A stretch of 22,787 nt of DNA from Bacteroidales bacterium (GTDB lineage Bacteria; Bacteroidota; Bacteroidia; Bacteroidales; UBA1715): the NCBI GenBank assembly GCA_017618935.1, contig JAFZTG010000030.1:1-22787 (forward strand), given 5' to 3'. Every line of letters starts with the position of its first letter. The stretch's first letter is position 1. The notes beneath the pieces were generated by a model. It searched no databases. It was given only the letters and a program-made list of their open reading frames with translations, and was not told the origin of the DNA. A program made the position numbers and the translations under genes. Below are positions 15,587 to 22,782 of the stretch, piece by piece.

Positions 15587-17293
15587 TTACCCCTCGTGCA
15601 TCATCCTGTGAATCATTGGTGAAAGCAAAAACAAAAGTATACTTGCGAGCAAGGCGGCAAGTCCTACTTTGACAAACACGTCTGTGTAGCGAAGCAAATT
15701 CACTACCGAACATTTTTCTTCGTCGGAAATGGTTTGTAATGTTTCCTCCGAGATGTAATTTTTGTCAATGGCCGTTTGTAATGCCTGCTGTGCCGATGAA
15801 GTTTCGAGTACTTTGGTATAAGATATTGCGTCCGAAAAATCTTCCTGCGAATCGTTGGTTTCGGTAATTTCGTAAGAACTTTCGTCGGTTGTGAGATTTG
15901 CTATCCAGCCACCAATTTGAAATGCCAATGACGACGACAAGTACCATGCGCCAATCACCATTCCCACAATCTTTGTCGGTGCCAGTCTCGACACCATCGA
16001 CAAGCCTATGGGCGACAGACACAATTCTCCCAACGTCTGGAACAAATAACTCAAAACCAATAAGATAGCAGGAACGGCGGCAATTTTTAGTATCGTGTCG
16101 TTTTCGGCAATGGTCTCAAACGAAATGAATCGCGGAGCCAGTCCCAAAATCAAAAATCCAATGCTTAACAAAAGGATACCGATAGAAAATTTTATCGGCG
16201 TTGAAGGTTCTTTTTTCTTGTTTGCCAACGTCATCCACAATACCGAAAGCGGCGAGGCAAAAATGAGGATGAACATAGGGTTCACCGACTGAAACAGCGA
16301 TGCTGGTATCACACTTCCGAAGAAATTTCGGTTCACGTTTTCGCTTGCAAACAGTGTGAGCGACGAACCAGCTTGCTCAAAGAACGTCCAGAATAACGTA
16401 ATGAATAACAGCAAGATAAGTATGACAAACAATCTGTCGCGTTCAACTTTTTCGCTTCGTAAGGCGATGATGAAAATTAAGCCAAGTATGGAAAGTGACA
16501 AGGGGAAGATAATGTAACTCATTATTTCATAATGTTTTACAAGCATTGCTATGCCGAATGTGCTCAACACGCAGAGCGTATAAATCCATATTTCTTTTGA
16601 AAGTCCACAGAATTTTTGTGCCAAACTTTCCTTGTCGGGAATTGTACCGAGTGGACGATATTCCAAGGTCTTTTCTCCTGTTTCTTTGTTGATAGATTCG
16701 TGATAATCAATAATATGACCGAATTTCAAGAAGATGAACAATCCTGCCAACATTCCTATTCCCGCAATGGTAAAACCATAGTGCCAACCGTATGTTTCAC
16801 CGACAATTCCGCACAAAATCGGCGAGAAAAAAGCACCGAGGTTTACGCTCATATAATAGATGGTGAAACCACCGTCGCGACGAGGATCGTTTTCTTCGTA
16901 CAAGCCACTCAAAATAATAGGCATGTTCGGTTTGAAAAAACCGTTTCCTACAATAAGGAATGAAAGAGCAAGATACAAGAACATTTCGTTCTCGATTGCC
17001 ATTAAGAAATGACCGACAGCCATCATAATCGCACCCCATATGACTGCTTTCCGATGACCGAGGAACTTGTCGGCAATCAGTCCGCCTATGAATGGCGACG
17101 CATACACCAACGAGCCGTAAGCGGCAAAAATGCCGTAGGCTACGGTTTTGGACGTTTCAAGATTCTGAAATAATTGTTGGATTAAGTAAAGCACCAACAA
17201 CGCACGCATTCCGTAGTAACTGAATCGTTCCCACATTTCGGTGAAGAACAACACAATCAACGCACGGGGCTGTTTCATTTTTATCGAGTTCAT
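15587..17293 (-). CDS. POT/PTR family peptide:proton symporter
   Basis: A 568-residue major-facilitator transporter of the proton-coupled oligopeptide family, placed in the inner membrane and importing di- and tripeptides. The ExxER motif needed for proton coupling is at residues 19-23 (FFTEMWERFSYYGMRALLVLYL). Other family landmarks are FGSLVYA-like AAYGSLVYASPFIGGLIAD and GNGFFKPNMP. A hydrophilic insert rich in Ser, Thr, Glu and Asp (about residues 470-535) separates the last two membrane segments; this is common in Bacteroidota members. Start 17293 (MNSIKMKQPR) is used; ATG 17278 (MKQPR) is also possible. It is separated from purB by a terminator, and the two-component system follows 142 bases downstream. 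Confidence 0.92.
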   Translation of the reverse strand: MNSIKMKQPRALIVLFFTEMWERFSYYGMRALLVLYLIQQLFQNLETSKTVAYGIFAAYGSLVYASPFIGGLIADKFLGHRKAVIWGAIMMAVGHFLMAIENEMFLYLALSFLIVGNGFFKPNMPIILSGLYEENDPRRDGGFTIYYMSVNLGAFFSPILCGIVGETYGWHYGFTIAGIGMLAGLFIFLKFGHIIDYHESINKETGEKTLEYRPLGTIPDKESLAQKFCGLSKEIWIYTLCVLSTFGIAMLVKHYEIMSYIIFPLSLSILGLIFIIALRSEKVERDRLFVILILLLFITLFWTFFEQAGSSLTLFASENVNRNFFGSVIPASLFQSVNPMFILIFASPLSVLWMTLANKKKEPSTPIKFSIGILLLSIGFLILGLAPRFISFETIAENDTILKIAAVPAILLVLSYLFQTLGELCLSPIGLSMVSRLAPTKIVGMVIGAWYLSSSLAFQIGGWIANLTTDESSYEITETNDSQEDFSDAISYTKVLETSSAQQALQTAIDKNYISEETLQTISDEEKCSVVNLLRYTDVFVKVGLAALLASILLFLLSPMIHRMMHEG

Positions 17294-17313
17294 TCCTTCA
17301 AATTATTTTATGC

Positions 17314-17344
17314 AAAAAAAAGAGAATCAAAAAACTGATTCTCT
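17314..17344 (-). terminator. purB terminator
   Basis: On the minus strand a 9-bp perfect stem AGAGAATCA / TGATTCTCT with a 6-base loop is followed by at least seven T. It lies just after the purB stop and before the POT gene. Confidence 0.85.
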
Positions 17345-17353
17345 CCTCCCCTT

Positions 17354-18694
17354 TTACATTCCCGTATAATTGAACGGCGTGATTTGTCGCAATTCCGCTT
17401 TCACTGCTTCGCTTACGTTAAGCGTTTCTATGAAATTGTGGATTGACGTTTCGTTGATGACTTCGTTGGTACGAGTCAATTCCTTCAACGTCTCGTATGG
17501 TTTCGGATACCCTTCGCGACGAAGAATTGTTTGTATTGCTTCGGCAACCACAGCCCAGTTTGCTTCCAAATCGGCATGAATGGCAGTTTCGTTCACGAAA
17601 ATCTTACCCAAACCTTTTTTCAACGAAGCAAGTGCTATCAATACGTGTCCGTAAGGCACACCCACGTTGCGAAGTACCGTTGAGTCGGTCAAGTCGCGTT
17701 GCAGACGAGAAATTGGCAATTTTGCCGCAAGATGTTCGAAAATGGCATTTGCAATTCCCAAATTACCTTCGGCATTTTCAAAATCAATAGGATTTACCTT
17801 GTGCGGCATTGCCGACGAGCCAACCTCGTTTTTCTGGATGCGTTGTTTGAAATAACCCATTGAGATATATTGCCACACGTCCTTGCACAAATCCATCAAA
17901 ATGGTATTGATGCGTTTTGATGCGTCGAAAAGCGCCGCAAGATTGTCGTAGTGCTCAATTTGCGTTGTCGGGAACGAACGTTCCAAACCAAGGTGATTTT
18001 TTACAAAATCGTTTCCGAATGCGTGCCAGTCCTTGTTAGGATATGCTACGTGGTGAGCGTTGAAATTACCCGTTGCACCACCAAATTTTGCCGAATATGG
18101 CACAGCTTTCAGTTGTTTCATTTGTACATTAAGACGAGAAACGAACACGTTGATTTCCTTGCCCAAACGCGTTGGCGTTGCTGGTTGACCATGCGTTTTT
18201 GCCAACATTGGAATGTCTTTCCATTCGTCGGCCATTTTCGTCAATGTGTCGATTATTTCTTGTAAGGTCGGAATGATTACGTCGTTCATCGCTTCCTTCA
18301 ACGAAAGAGGAACCGACGTGTTGTTGATGTCTTGCGACGTCAAACCAAAATGAATGAACTCCTTGTATTCCTGTAATCCGAGTTTGTCGAATTTATCCTT
18401 GATGAAATATTCAACGGCTTTCACGTCGTGGTTGGTGATTTTCTCCGTATCCTTGATTTGTGTGGCATCGGCTTCCGAAAAATTACGATAAATGTCGCGT
18501 AGTTTTTCAAAAACTTGAGAATCAACGTTTTTCAGCTGAGGAACTTCCTTGCAAAGAGCGATGAAATATTCAATTTCAACACGAACACGATAGTTGATCA
18601 GGGCAAATTCAGAAAAATAGTTGCCCAAAACTTCGGTTTTGCTTCTGTAACGCCCGTCAATAGGGGAAATAGCCGTAAGAGAGTCTAAATTCAT
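17354..18694 (-). CDS. purB: adenylosuccinate lyase PurB
   Basis: A 446-residue enzyme of purine synthesis. It releases fumarate from SAICAR and from adenylosuccinate. The superfamily signature GSSAMPHKVNPIDFENAEG is at about 292-310 with the catalytic serine; KTHGQPATPT (His169) and FGLTSQDINN (116-125) are further active-site motifs. The start at 18694 (MNLDSLTAISPIDGRY) is chosen because this is the family N-terminus and because the probable -7 box lies between it and the in-frame ATG at 18724. It is a single-gene unit with its own promoter and terminator. Heptamer repeats lie directly upstream of the -7 box. Confidence 0.95.
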   Translation of the reverse strand: MNLDSLTAISPIDGRYRSKTEVLGNYFSEFALINYRVRVEIEYFIALCKEVPQLKNVDSQVFEKLRDIYRNFSEADATQIKDTEKITNHDVKAVEYFIKDKFDKLGLQEYKEFIHFGLTSQDINNTSVPLSLKEAMNDVIIPTLQEIIDTLTKMADEWKDIPMLAKTHGQPATPTRLGKEINVFVSRLNVQMKQLKAVPYSAKFGGATGNFNAHHVAYPNKDWHAFGNDFVKNHLGLERSFPTTQIEHYDNLAALFDASKRINTILMDLCKDVWQYISMGYFKQRIQKNEVGSSAMPHKVNPIDFENAEGNLGIANAIFEHLAAKLPISRLQRDLTDSTVLRNVGVPYGHVLIALASLKKGLGKIFVNETAIHADLEANWAVVAEAIQTILRREGYPKPYETLKELTRTNEVINETSIHNFIETLNVSEAVKAELRQITPFNYTGM

Positions 18695-18713
18695 AGTTGT
18701 AAATTTTGTGTCG

Positions 18714-18744
18714 CAAAGGTACATAATAAATTGAGAATTGAGAA
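18714..18744 (-). promoter_or_regulatory. purB promoter, TTCT-N19-TACCTTTG
   Basis: On the minus strand TACCTTTG followed by C (18714-18721) matches the -7 element. The -33 position, 19 bases upstream, reads TTCT (18741-18744) and lies inside the heptamer array. It excludes ATG 18724 as the purB start. Confidence 0.6.
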
Positions 18745-18756
18745 TTGAGAATTAAG
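18729..18756 (-). repeat. heptamer tandem array at the purB promoter
   Basis: Four head-to-tail 7-bp units: three exact AATTGAG on the plus strand (18729-18749) and one AATTAAG (18750-18756). Read in the direction of purB this is TYAATTC-type, the same unit as upstream of sufC. Confidence 0.8.
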
Positions 18757-18797
18757 ATTTCTCGCTATCGCTCGAAAACGGGGTAGGGAAATAAAAC

Positions 18798-18825
18798 GTA
18801 GAGACGATGTGCACATCGTCTCTAC
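18798..18825. repeat. REP-like perfect palindrome A1
   Basis: A 28-bp perfect palindrome: GTAGAGACGATGTG followed at once by its exact reverse complement. It recurs unchanged at 19933-19960. Confidence 0.85.
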
Positions 18826-18846
18826 TATGACATCATGGTTATCTAT

Positions 18847-18874
18847 GTAGAGACGCGCCATGGCACGTCTCTAC
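18847..18874. repeat. REP-like palindrome A2
   Basis: A 28-bp palindrome with one mismatched pair. It shares the GTAGAGACG and CGTCTCTAC arms with A1 but has a different core (GCCATGGC). It lies 22 bases from A1, giving a two-palindrome element. Confidence 0.8.
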
Positions 18875-18890
18875 AAAACCAAACGAGAAA

Positions 18891-19766
18891 TTATTGTTTT
18901 ATAAATGTTATGCTTTCGGTATCATTTACCACCAACACATACGTGCCAGCTTTCAATGATAAGACATTTATCTCTGCCGAAAACCCTACATTTTGTTGCA
19001 ACAAAAGTTTCCCTTGCAAATCAAAAATCTTGATTTCGTTGTTGGCGGTGGGCAAAGTGAGGGTTAATATGTCTTTTACGGGGTTTGGGGAAAGGGAAAC
19101 GACATTGTCCGATTCCAATATCGCAAGTTTTTCATTGCACGTATAACAATCATCACATTGTTCGTCTTTATATAAAACACTGCCCTCTCCGTTAATTCTT
19201 GAATCTGTTGCACACCAAAGTTTGTTATAACACTTACACGTAGGTCTTGAATTCCATAAATGATCAGTAAATCCTTCGGTATCCCCAATTCCTTGAATAC
19301 ATTTTGTTCCGAGCAAGGTTGCAATAAACGCACATTTTTCCCCATTTTCAAGAATAAGCGTATCTATTTTTTCAATGGTGGCATAGTCATATTCTGGTAT
19401 ATCGTCACTTTCCCAGTCCCATCTGCCTAAATCAACAGATTTTACTGTTTTTCCAACTTTCCATGCAAAATCGTACAATAAGTATTCCCTTTTCTTATAC
19501 CTTATATCGTAATAATACACCATACTATCTGCTGTTTCGCGTATGGCTCCACTCAATTTTCCATTTTTATATAATTTACGATAATCTATAGAGTTGATAG
19601 TTGTATCTCCCTCAATATTGTACGCTGTCAATGAGCAGGAATAATCTTCTGAACCTATATTTTGTTCATAAATTTCTGTCCACTCATTCATTTTAAGAAT
19701 CTCAGTTTGGCAGAAAGTAATGTGTCCAACAAGTAAAAAAGCGAGAAAACAAGATATCTTTTTCAT
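18891..19766 (-). CDS. T9SS-secreted protein, copy A
   Basis: A 291-residue exported protein. A type I signal peptide (MKKISCFLAFLLVGHITFC) is followed by a unique domain with ILKMNEWTE, GDTTIN, a Tyr-rich centre and KCIQGIGDTEGF, a pattern seen in many Bacteroidota secreted proteins. Cysteines cluster at about 170-210 (CKCYNKLWC and CDDCYTCNEK). The last 75 residues (SPNPVKDILTLTLP to TFIKQ) are a type A sorting domain, which directs the protein through the type IX secretion system to the cell surface or medium and is removed there. Its paralogue copy B lies upstream on the same strand; signal peptide and sorting domain agree much better than the centre. Function unknown. Confidence 0.85.
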   Translation of the reverse strand: MKKISCFLAFLLVGHITFCQTEILKMNEWTEIYEQNIGSEDYSCSLTAYNIEGDTTINSIDYRKLYKNGKLSGAIRETADSMVYYYDIRYKKREYLLYDFAWKVGKTVKSVDLGRWDWESDDIPEYDYATIEKIDTLILENGEKCAFIATLLGTKCIQGIGDTEGFTDHLWNSRPTCKCYNKLWCATDSRINGEGSVLYKDEQCDDCYTCNEKLAILESDNVVSLSPNPVKDILTLTLPTANNEIKIFDLQGKLLLQQNVGFSAEINVLSLKAGTYVLVVNDTESITFIKQ

Positions 19767-19768
19767 AA

Positions 19769-19888
19769 TTATTCTATATTTAATTTAACGCCAGATTGTA
19801 CTTCAACATCAGTATCCAAATATACATTATTTTCTGATTCTAATGTTACATTCGCATTATTTGTAAAATATACATTCCAGTATTTTTT
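19769..19888 (-). pseudogene. 3' remnant of a secreted-protein gene, copy A
   Basis: The last 39 codons of a frame ending NVTLESENNVYLDTDVEV and then QSGVKLNIE-stop, immediately before the start of copy A. The V-L-x-V-G periodicity resembles the C-terminal beta-stack (3-coathanger-like) ends of Bacteroidota surface proteins. Upstream the frame runs into the REP-like repeat region of unit B, which cannot be coding, so this looks like a scrap carried along in the duplication. It could also serve as the leader or promoter of the T9SS gene. Confidence 0.5.
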
Positions 19889-19932
19889 TAGATTTCTCGC
19901 TATCGCTCGAAAACGGGGTAGGGAAATAAAAC

Positions 19933-19960
19933 GTAGAGACGATGTGCACATCGTCTCTAC
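19933..19960. repeat. REP-like perfect palindrome B1
   Basis: Identical 28-bp palindrome to A1, at the same place in unit B. Confidence 0.85.
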
Positions 19961-19980
19961 CATAACATCACGGATTAAAT

Positions 19981-20009
19981 GTAGAGACGTCACATTGTGG
20001 AGTCTCTAC
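19981..20009. repeat. REP-like degenerate palindrome B2
   Basis: The arms GTAGAGAC and GTCTCTAC are kept but the core differs from A2 (CACATTGTG), with a total of 29 bases. The outer arms are conserved while the centre varies, as in REP/REPIN families. Confidence 0.7.
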
Positions 20010-20025
20010 AAAACCAAACGAAAAA

Positions 20026-20871
20026 TTATTGTTTTATAAACGTTATGTTTTCGGTATCATTTACCACCAGCATATACGTGCCAGCTTTCAATGACAAGAC
20101 ATTTATCTCTGCCGTTTTCCCTACATTTTGTTGCAACAAAAGTTTTCCTTGCAAATCAAAAATCCTGATTTCGTTGTTGGAGGTGGGCAAGGTTAGGGTT
20201 AGAATGTCTTTTACGGGGTTGGGGGAAATGTTAGTGTTATTATTCAATTCCCCAATTGCAAGTTTTTCATTGCAAATATAACAGTCATTACATTGTTCGT
20301 CCTTGTATAAAAGGGAAGCCTTGCCATCAATTCCTGAACCAAGTGCACACCATAATTTATGGTTTATTTCACAGTCAGGACGAGCAAGATCTATGTGACA
20401 GAGAAATCCTTCTGTATCCCCTATCCCTTGAATACATTTTGTGCCAAGAGATGTTGTTATATACGGCCACTTTTCCCCATTTTCCAACGCAATAGTATCT
20501 ATTTTATCTATTGTGGCATAAACATATTCTAATTTATCTATCTCCCCTGTAATATCTACTGACTTTATCTGTTTTCCTATATTCCATGAAAAATCATACA
20601 ACAAAAATTCTTGTTTGTAACTTATACTATAAAAATAGACCAAACTATCTAAAGTTTCGCGAACTGCACCTTCCAAATTACCATTTATAGTTATTTTTCT
20701 ATATTCTATATCATTGATTGTCGTATCTCCATCTATTTTATATTTCCCCACACCACATCCTTCAACACACTTAGAATACTCTGTCCACTCATTCATTTTA
20801 AGAATTCTGGTTTGACAGAAGGTAATTTGTCCTATTATTAGCACAGAAAGTAAACAAACAATCTTTTTCAT
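20026..20871 (-). CDS. T9SS-secreted protein, copy B
   Basis: A 281-residue paralogue of copy A: signal peptide MKKIVCLLSVLIIGQITFC, ILKMNEWTE, GDTTIND, KCIQGIGDTEGF, CNDCYICNEK, and a type A sorting domain from SPNPVKDILTLTLP to TFIKQ. The N-terminal part differs from A by substitutions and small indels; B has an extra Cys pair (KCVEGCGVGKY) and lacks the acidic DLGRWDWESDDIPE stretch of A. The sorting domains are almost the same. Probably exported to the surface or medium. The ligand or activity is unknown. Within-cassette diversification of the exposed domain is the natural reading. Confidence 0.85.
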   Translation of the reverse strand: MKKIVCLLSVLIIGQITFCQTRILKMNEWTEYSKCVEGCGVGKYKIDGDTTINDIEYRKITINGNLEGAVRETLDSLVYFYSISYKQEFLLYDFSWNIGKQIKSVDITGEIDKLEYVYATIDKIDTIALENGEKWPYITTSLGTKCIQGIGDTEGFLCHIDLARPDCEINHKLWCALGSGIDGKASLLYKDEQCNDCYICNEKLAIGELNNNTNISPNPVKDILTLTLPTSNNEIRIFDLQGKLLLQQNVGKTAEINVLSLKAGTYMLVVNDTENITFIKQ

Positions 20872-20873
20872 AA

Positions 20874-20993
20874 TTATTCTATATTTAATATAACGCCAGA
20901 TTGTACTTCAACATCAGTATCCAAATATACATTATTTTCTGATTCTAATGTTACATTCGCATTATTTGTAAAATATACATTCCAGTATTTTTT
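20874..20993 (-). pseudogene. 3' remnant of a secreted-protein gene, copy B
   Basis: The same 39-codon scrap as at 19769-19888, with one base changed (K to I near the end). It lies directly before the start of T9SS copy B and is cut on its upstream side by the 23-bp repeat at 20996. Confidence 0.5.
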
Positions 20994-20995
20994 TA

Positions 20996-21018
20996 GATTT
21001 CTCGCTATCGCTCGAAAA
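20996..21018. repeat. third copy of the 23-bp unit boundary repeat
   Basis: The 23-bp sequence that opens units A (18756) and B (19891) occurs a third time here and marks the end of the duplication. From 21011 it forms a 7-bp hairpin CTCGAAA / TTTCGAG with the adjoining bases. Confidence 0.8.
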
Positions 21019-21047
21019 GACGGCTTTCGAGGATGATAATGGCGGAT

Positions 21048-21096
21048 TTAATTCTTAACCCTTAATTTTTAATTCTTACCTCTTAATTCTTAATTC
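21048..21096 (+). repeat. heptamer tandem array at the sufC promoter
   Basis: Seven consecutive 7-bp units exactly in register: TTAATTC, TTAACCC, TTAATTT, TTAATTC, TTACCTC, TTAATTC, TTAATTC. All begin TTA. Confidence 0.85.
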
Positions 21097-21117
21097 ATCA
21101 TTTTTATCGTATTTTTG
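21087..21117 (+). promoter_or_regulatory. sufC promoter, TTCT-N19-TATTTTTG
   Basis: TATTTTTG followed by C (21110-21117) matches the -7 element and lies 19 bases before ATG 21137. The -33 position holds TTCT from the heptamer array, the same arrangement and spacing as at purB. Confidence 0.6.
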
Positions 21118-21136
21118 CCACGTAAGAAATACGATT

Positions 21137-21898
21137 ATGCTGACAATAAAAAATTTACATGCTTCCGTTGATGGCAAGGAGATTTTGAAAGGAATCAATT
21201 TGACCGTAAATCCAGGGGAAATCCACGCTATTATGGGTCCGAACGGTTCTGGGAAAAGTACGCTTTCGAGTGTGCTTGCGGGACGCGACATATATGAGGT
21301 TACCGAAGGTGAAGTTACGTTTAACGGGAAAGATTTGCTGAAACTTACTGCAGACCAACGTGCGTGTGAGGGATTGTTTCTCGCATTCCAATATCCAGTG
21401 GAGATTCCGGGCATTTCGATGACGAATTTCATGAAGGCGGCTATTGATGCAAAATGTAAATATCAAGGAGTGGAACCGCCGTCGCCAACGGAGTTTCTGA
21501 AGCTGATGAAGAAAAACAGCGAACTTGTGGGTTTGCCCAACAAACTTTCGGGACGTTCGGTAAACGAAGGTTTTTCGGGAGGTGAGAAAAAGAAAAACGA
21601 CATTTTCCAGATGGCAATGTTGGAGCCGAAACTTGCAATTCTCGACGAAACCGACAGCGGACTTGACATAGATGCCTTGCGAATCGTATCGGAAGGCGTG
21701 AACAAACTGAAAACGCCCGACAATGCATACATTGTCATTACTCACTATCAGCGATTGTTGGATTACATTGTTCCCGACGTGGTGCATATTCTGTACGACG
21801 GACGGATTATCAAGACGGGCGACAAATCGCTTGCGTTGGAATTGGAAGAAAAGGGCTACGAATGGATTACAAAAAATAGTGCTGAATGGGAAAAGTAA
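21137..21898 (+). CDS. sufC: Fe-S cluster assembly ATPase SufC
   Basis: A 253-residue ABC-type ATPase of the SUF scaffold complex, which drives assembly of iron-sulfur clusters on SufBCD in the cytoplasm. Walker A is GPNGSGKST (34-42), the Q-loop is AFQYP, the signature is FSGGEKKKN (146-154) in its SufC-specific form, and Walker B is LAILDETDSGLD (167-178). Length is normal. It is the first gene of its transcript: a -7 box lies just upstream and no sufB precedes it, although sufB usually does. sufD overlaps it by 13 bases. Confidence 0.95.
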   Translation: MLTIKNLHASVDGKEILKGINLTVNPGEIHAIMGPNGSGKSTLSSVLAGRDIYEVTEGEVTFNGKDLLKLTADQRACEGLFLAFQYPVEIPGISMTNFMKAAIDAKCKYQGVEPPSPTEFLKLMKKNSELVGLPNKLSGRSVNEGFSGGEKKKNDIFQMAMLEPKLAILDETDSGLDIDALRIVSEGVNKLKTPDNAYIVITHYQRLLDYIVPDVVHILYDGRIIKTGDKSLALELEEKGYEWITKNSAEWEK

Positions 21899-22782
21899 CA
21901 GAGTCACAGGTTCTGAGTCAGTCGTTTCCTGATATTTCGTTCGACGAGGTGTATGTGCTCTCAAACGGCACGGTGAATGGCGAACACGCAGATTCGTTCC
22001 CGTTGCAAGGCGAGAAATTGACGATTGGCGTTTGCTTTTGCGACACGCACGCAATTAGTTACACTCTGACCATAGCCGAAAATTCCCATATCAATTTGTA
22101 TGTGTGCGGCGAAGAAGGTTCGTGCGGAGAGTTACAGATTTTGTGTGGAGCACATTCAGAATGTAATCAAATCGTAATACAGCAAAATACAACGCAACAA
22201 ACATATACTATCAATCAACAAAAGGATTCATTCTACAAAGCAGGATTCTTTCTGTTGAACGGCAAGAAAAATGTTGTCAACTTAGTTGTGAATAAAGAAT
22301 CCGAGCAGGCGAACACCGATTTATATGGTGTATTTATGCCTATGCAAGATGAGATACACGAGATTATTACTCGGGTAAACCACGATGCACCTGAATGCGA
22401 GACGAACGAACTTTTTCGTGGCATTGCCGATGACAACGGTGAAGGAACGTTTTCGGGACTGATTTATGTTGCAAAAGATTCGCAGAAAACGAGTGCCAAG
22501 CAACAAAACAGAAACATTTTGTTGTCGAAAAAGGCACGAATTCACAGCGAACCACAGTTGGAAATATATGCCGACGATGTGATTTGCAACCATGGAAGCA
22601 GCACGGGGCAAATCGACGCCGAAGCGTTGTGGTATATGCAGGCTCGGGGAATTGACAAAATTACCGCAACTAAATTATTAGTCGGTGGTTTTGCGAACGA
22701 TGTGCTGGAGAAAATTTCCGACGAAAAGATACGAGATTTTGTCAGCGTAAAGATCAATGAAAAACTAACTCAAAGTCATTGA
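21886..22782 (+). CDS. sufD: short Fe-S cluster assembly protein SufD
   Basis: A 298-residue SufD, clearly shorter than usual (about 420-440). The right-handed beta-helix part is present, and the C-terminal signature is complete: ADDVICNHGSSTGQIDAEALWYMQARGI followed by the helical end ATKLLVGGFANDVLEKI. The N-terminal helical domain is missing. The start is firm: ATG 21886 overlaps the sufC end by 13 bases and the codon before it in frame is TGA. SufD pairs with SufB and SufC; the interface residues lie mostly in the C-terminal part kept here. The next gene is outside the window, so sufB could follow. Confidence 0.88.
   Translation: MGKVTESQVLSQSFPDISFDEVYVLSNGTVNGEHADSFPLQGEKLTIGVCFCDTHAISYTLTIAENSHINLYVCGEEGSCGELQILCGAHSECNQIVIQQNTTQQTYTINQQKDSFYKAGFFLLNGKKNVVNLVVNKESEQANTDLYGVFMPMQDEIHEIITRVNHDAPECETNELFRGIADDNGEGTFSGLIYVAKDSQKTSAKQQNRNILLSKKARIHSEPQLEIYADDVICNHGSSTGQIDAEALWYMQARGIDKITATKLLVGGFANDVLEKISDEKIRDFVSVKINEKLTQSH

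Larger units (their letters stand above)
18756..19890. repeat. tandem duplication, unit A (1135 bp)
   Basis: The unit starts with a 23-bp sequence GATTTCTCGCTATCGCTCG plus AAAA, carries two palindromes, a T9SS gene on the minus strand and a gene remnant. The same order recurs in unit B. The outer ends are nearly identical between units while the gene centres differ. Confidence 0.85.
19891..20995. repeat. tandem duplication, unit B (1105 bp)
   Basis: Second copy of the unit, adjoining unit A without a gap. The 123-bp segment around the gene remnant differs from unit A by a single base in my reading, whereas the gene centre is strongly diverged. Confidence 0.85.

Noticed and set aside
19769..19993. 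74-codon minus-strand frame read as a gene
   Set aside because: Its first half runs through the repeated palindrome region; only the last 39 codons look like former coding sequence.
18729..21018. CRISPR array or integron-like array in the repeat-rich region
   Set aside because: The repeats are either 7-bp arrays without spacers or two palindromes per 1.1-kb unit, and there are no cas or integrase genes in the window.
21155..22054. 299-codon minus-strand frame opposite sufC and sufD
   Set aside because: sufC and sufD on the plus strand have full catalytic motifs. The antisense frame has no recognisable domain and is rich in Arg, His and Phe as expected of an antisense reading.
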